64,000 nt of DNA. It comes from Stenotrophomonas oahuensis (GTDB taxonomy: Bacteria; Pseudomonadota; Gammaproteobacteria; Xanthomonadales; Xanthomonadaceae). This document shows, one piece after another, positions 62,917 through 64,000 of the stretch. The stretch is taken from assembly GCF_031834595.1 (NCBI RefSeq), contig NZ_CP115541.1:1833001-1897000 (forward strand), written 5' to 3'. The notes beneath the pieces are model-generated. The model was not told the DNA's origin and ran no database searches. It saw nothing but the letters and a program-made list of their open reading frames with translations. How positions within the stretch are numbered: position 1 is the stretch's first letter; each line of letters opens with the position of its first letter. The translations under genes were made by a program, and so were the position numbers.

Positions 62917-63804
62917 ATGTCGCTGATTGATGTCAATTCGTCCGAGGTGGGTGTGCCGGCGATCGACCGCCTGACGCCCGTGCTGGAGCGCTTCCGGGTC
63001 CAGGCCAGCCTGTTCCACGCCGGTCCCTTATGTGGATTGAGCACCTTCGATGCGCAACCGGGCCGCGGCTTCCTGCACGTGCTGCGCCGGGGCGAGATGG
63101 AACTTCTGCTGCGCCAGGGGGCAAGGACAGAGCGCACGCCGCTGTGCGAACCCACCCTGCTGCTGTTCCCGCGCGCGGTGCACCATGAGTTCATCAATCC
63201 ACCGGTGGACGGTTCGGACTTCACCTGCGCCACCCTGGATTTCGATGGTGGCAACCGCAATCCCATCGTGCAGGCGCTGCCCGATGCGGTAGTGCTGCCG
63301 TTGAAGGAGATCGACGGTCTGGGCGGCGCGCTGGACCTCCTGTTCGCCGAGGCCGACCAGACCCGCTGCGGCTCGCGCCTGCTTGCCAACCGGCTGTTCG
63401 AGGTGGTGTTGATCCAGGTGCTGCGCTGGATCATCGATCATCCCGAGCGTGCGCAGGTAACACCCGGGATGATGCGTGGGCTTTCAGAACCGCGTCTGGC
63501 CAAGGCGTTGATGGCGGTGCATGCTGCCCCGGAAGCCGATTGGACGCTGGAGCGCATGGCGGAACACGCTGGCATGTCGCGCAGCGCCTTTGCGGCTGCG
63601 TTCAAGAGTGCGACCGGCGCTACGCCGGCCGCCTATGCGTTGGACTGGAAGCTCAACGTGGCCACGTCGTTGCTGCGTGCGGGGCGGCCGGTGAAGCAGG
63701 TGGCGCTGGAGCTGGGGTTTGCCGATGCGCCAACATTTTCGAGGGCGTTTCGCCGGCGCAACGGCAGCTCGCCACGTGAGTGGTTGAGCCAGCGACACGC
63801 GTGA
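62917..63804 (+). CDS. AraC-family regulator
   Basis: 295 residues from the ATG at 62917. N-terminal cupin-type AraC domain (GRGFLHVLRRGEMELLLRQG), C-terminal double HTH: WTLERMAEHAGMSRSAFAAA and VKQVALELGFADAPTFSRAF. It resembles regulators of alkylhydroperoxidase/oxidoreductase genes and most likely controls the divergent AhpD-like operon. Confidence 0.9.
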   Translation: MSLIDVNSSEVGVPAIDRLTPVLERFRVQASLFHAGPLCGLSTFDAQPGRGFLHVLRRGEMELLLRQGARTERTPLCEPTLLLFPRAVHHEFINPPVDGSDFTCATLDFDGGNRNPIVQALPDAVVLPLKEIDGLGGALDLLFAEADQTRCGSRLLANRLFEVVLIQVLRWIIDHPERAQVTPGMMRGLSEPRLAKALMAVHAAPEADWTLERMAEHAGMSRSAFAAAFKSATGATPAAYALDWKLNVATSLLRAGRPVKQVALELGFADAPTFSRAFRRRNGSSPREWLSQRHA

Positions 63805-63869
63805 CGTCGGGGTCATGCGTTCGTCGCACCGATCACCGTCATCGGCCGTCGTCTGTCGACCGACGCTAC
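63805..63869. repeat. REPIN-like element D, right part only
   Basis: GGTCATGCGTTCGTCGCACC to CGTCTGTCGACCGACGCTAC matches the right half of elements A-C; the left half is missing, apparently lost at the end of the AraC gene. Confidence 0.6.
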
Positions 63870-63897
63870 CACGGCTGCCTCGTGCGACTCAGGCCGG

Positions 63898-64000
63898 GTA
63901 GGGTCGGCCGACAGGCGACCGCACGTATCGTCCGTCGCTGCTGTAACGCATGGCCCTTGAACGAAGAAGCGCTTCCGCGTCCCACCTCACCGATCCAGAA
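63898..64000. repeat. REPIN-like element E, cut by the window edge
   Basis: GTAGGGTCGGCCGACAGGCG and CCCTTGAACGAAGAAGCG match the left half of elements A-C; the rest lies beyond the window. Confidence 0.65.

Overview
The window looks like chromosome of a Stenotrophomonas species (Xanthomonadaceae). It is GC-rich and encodes an Ax21-family outer-membrane protein and many TonB/two-component genes typical of the family. It also carries many short palindromes headed by GTAG, the hallmark of the SMAG repeats described for S. maltophilia. The species cannot be fixed from the sequence alone. There is no rRNA, tRNA, CRISPR array, transposase or integrase that I can see.

Layout. 1-2 kb: two unknown proteins and a small secreted protein. 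2.0-4.8 kb: an arsenic locus (arsH divergent from arsR-arsC-acr3) bracketed by two nearly identical SMAG doublets. 4.9-7.4 kb: ntrBC with an NtrC box at the ntrB start. 7.5-8.7 kb: two tandem sodC lipoprotein genes. 8.8-17.6 kb: housekeeping genes (fadI, hemD-hemX-hemY, a thioesterase, rhodanese, secB, gpsA). 17.7-28.3 kb: LysR/RidA/old-yellow-enzyme genes, ax21, a decayed MqsA/ParS antitoxin, an orphan propeller-type sensor kinase, two small secreted or membrane proteins, and a second old-yellow-enzyme/LysR pair.

28.2-39.9 kb is the most interesting part. One minus-strand operon encodes hybrid kinase (no HPt), REC-EAL phosphodiesterase, hybrid kinase with HPt, and NarL/RcsB-type regulator, an arrangement like Roc or Bvg systems. 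It lies between an autotransporter gene and a probable 121-nt small RNA. All three transcription units carry the same ~23-bp motif, followed in each case by exactly 21 nt and then a -10-like hexamer. I read this as one activator-dependent regulon: two sensors feeding one HPt, one regulator, a c-di-GMP output, an adhesin output and an RNA output.

40-48 kb is accessory DNA: a shortened TacA-like antitoxin, LytTR/acyltransferase genes, an isochorismatase fragment, a complete hipBA with three operator palindromes, a pseudoknot-rich non-coding region ahead of two small co-transcribed genes, and further decayed remnants. 47.6-64 kb returns to ordinary chromosome: MocR/EamA pair, tlpA-like/ohr divergent from an OmpR/EnvZ-type pair, a DesKR-like pair divergent from a DUF2141/carotenoid-oxygenase pair, two divergent TonB receptors around a Fur-box-like site, a rof-like gene with a carboxymuconolactone-decarboxylase-family gene, and an AraC regulator. 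Three complete ~146-bp inverted REP doublets with a conserved spacer, plus two partial copies, are scattered from 47 kb to the end.
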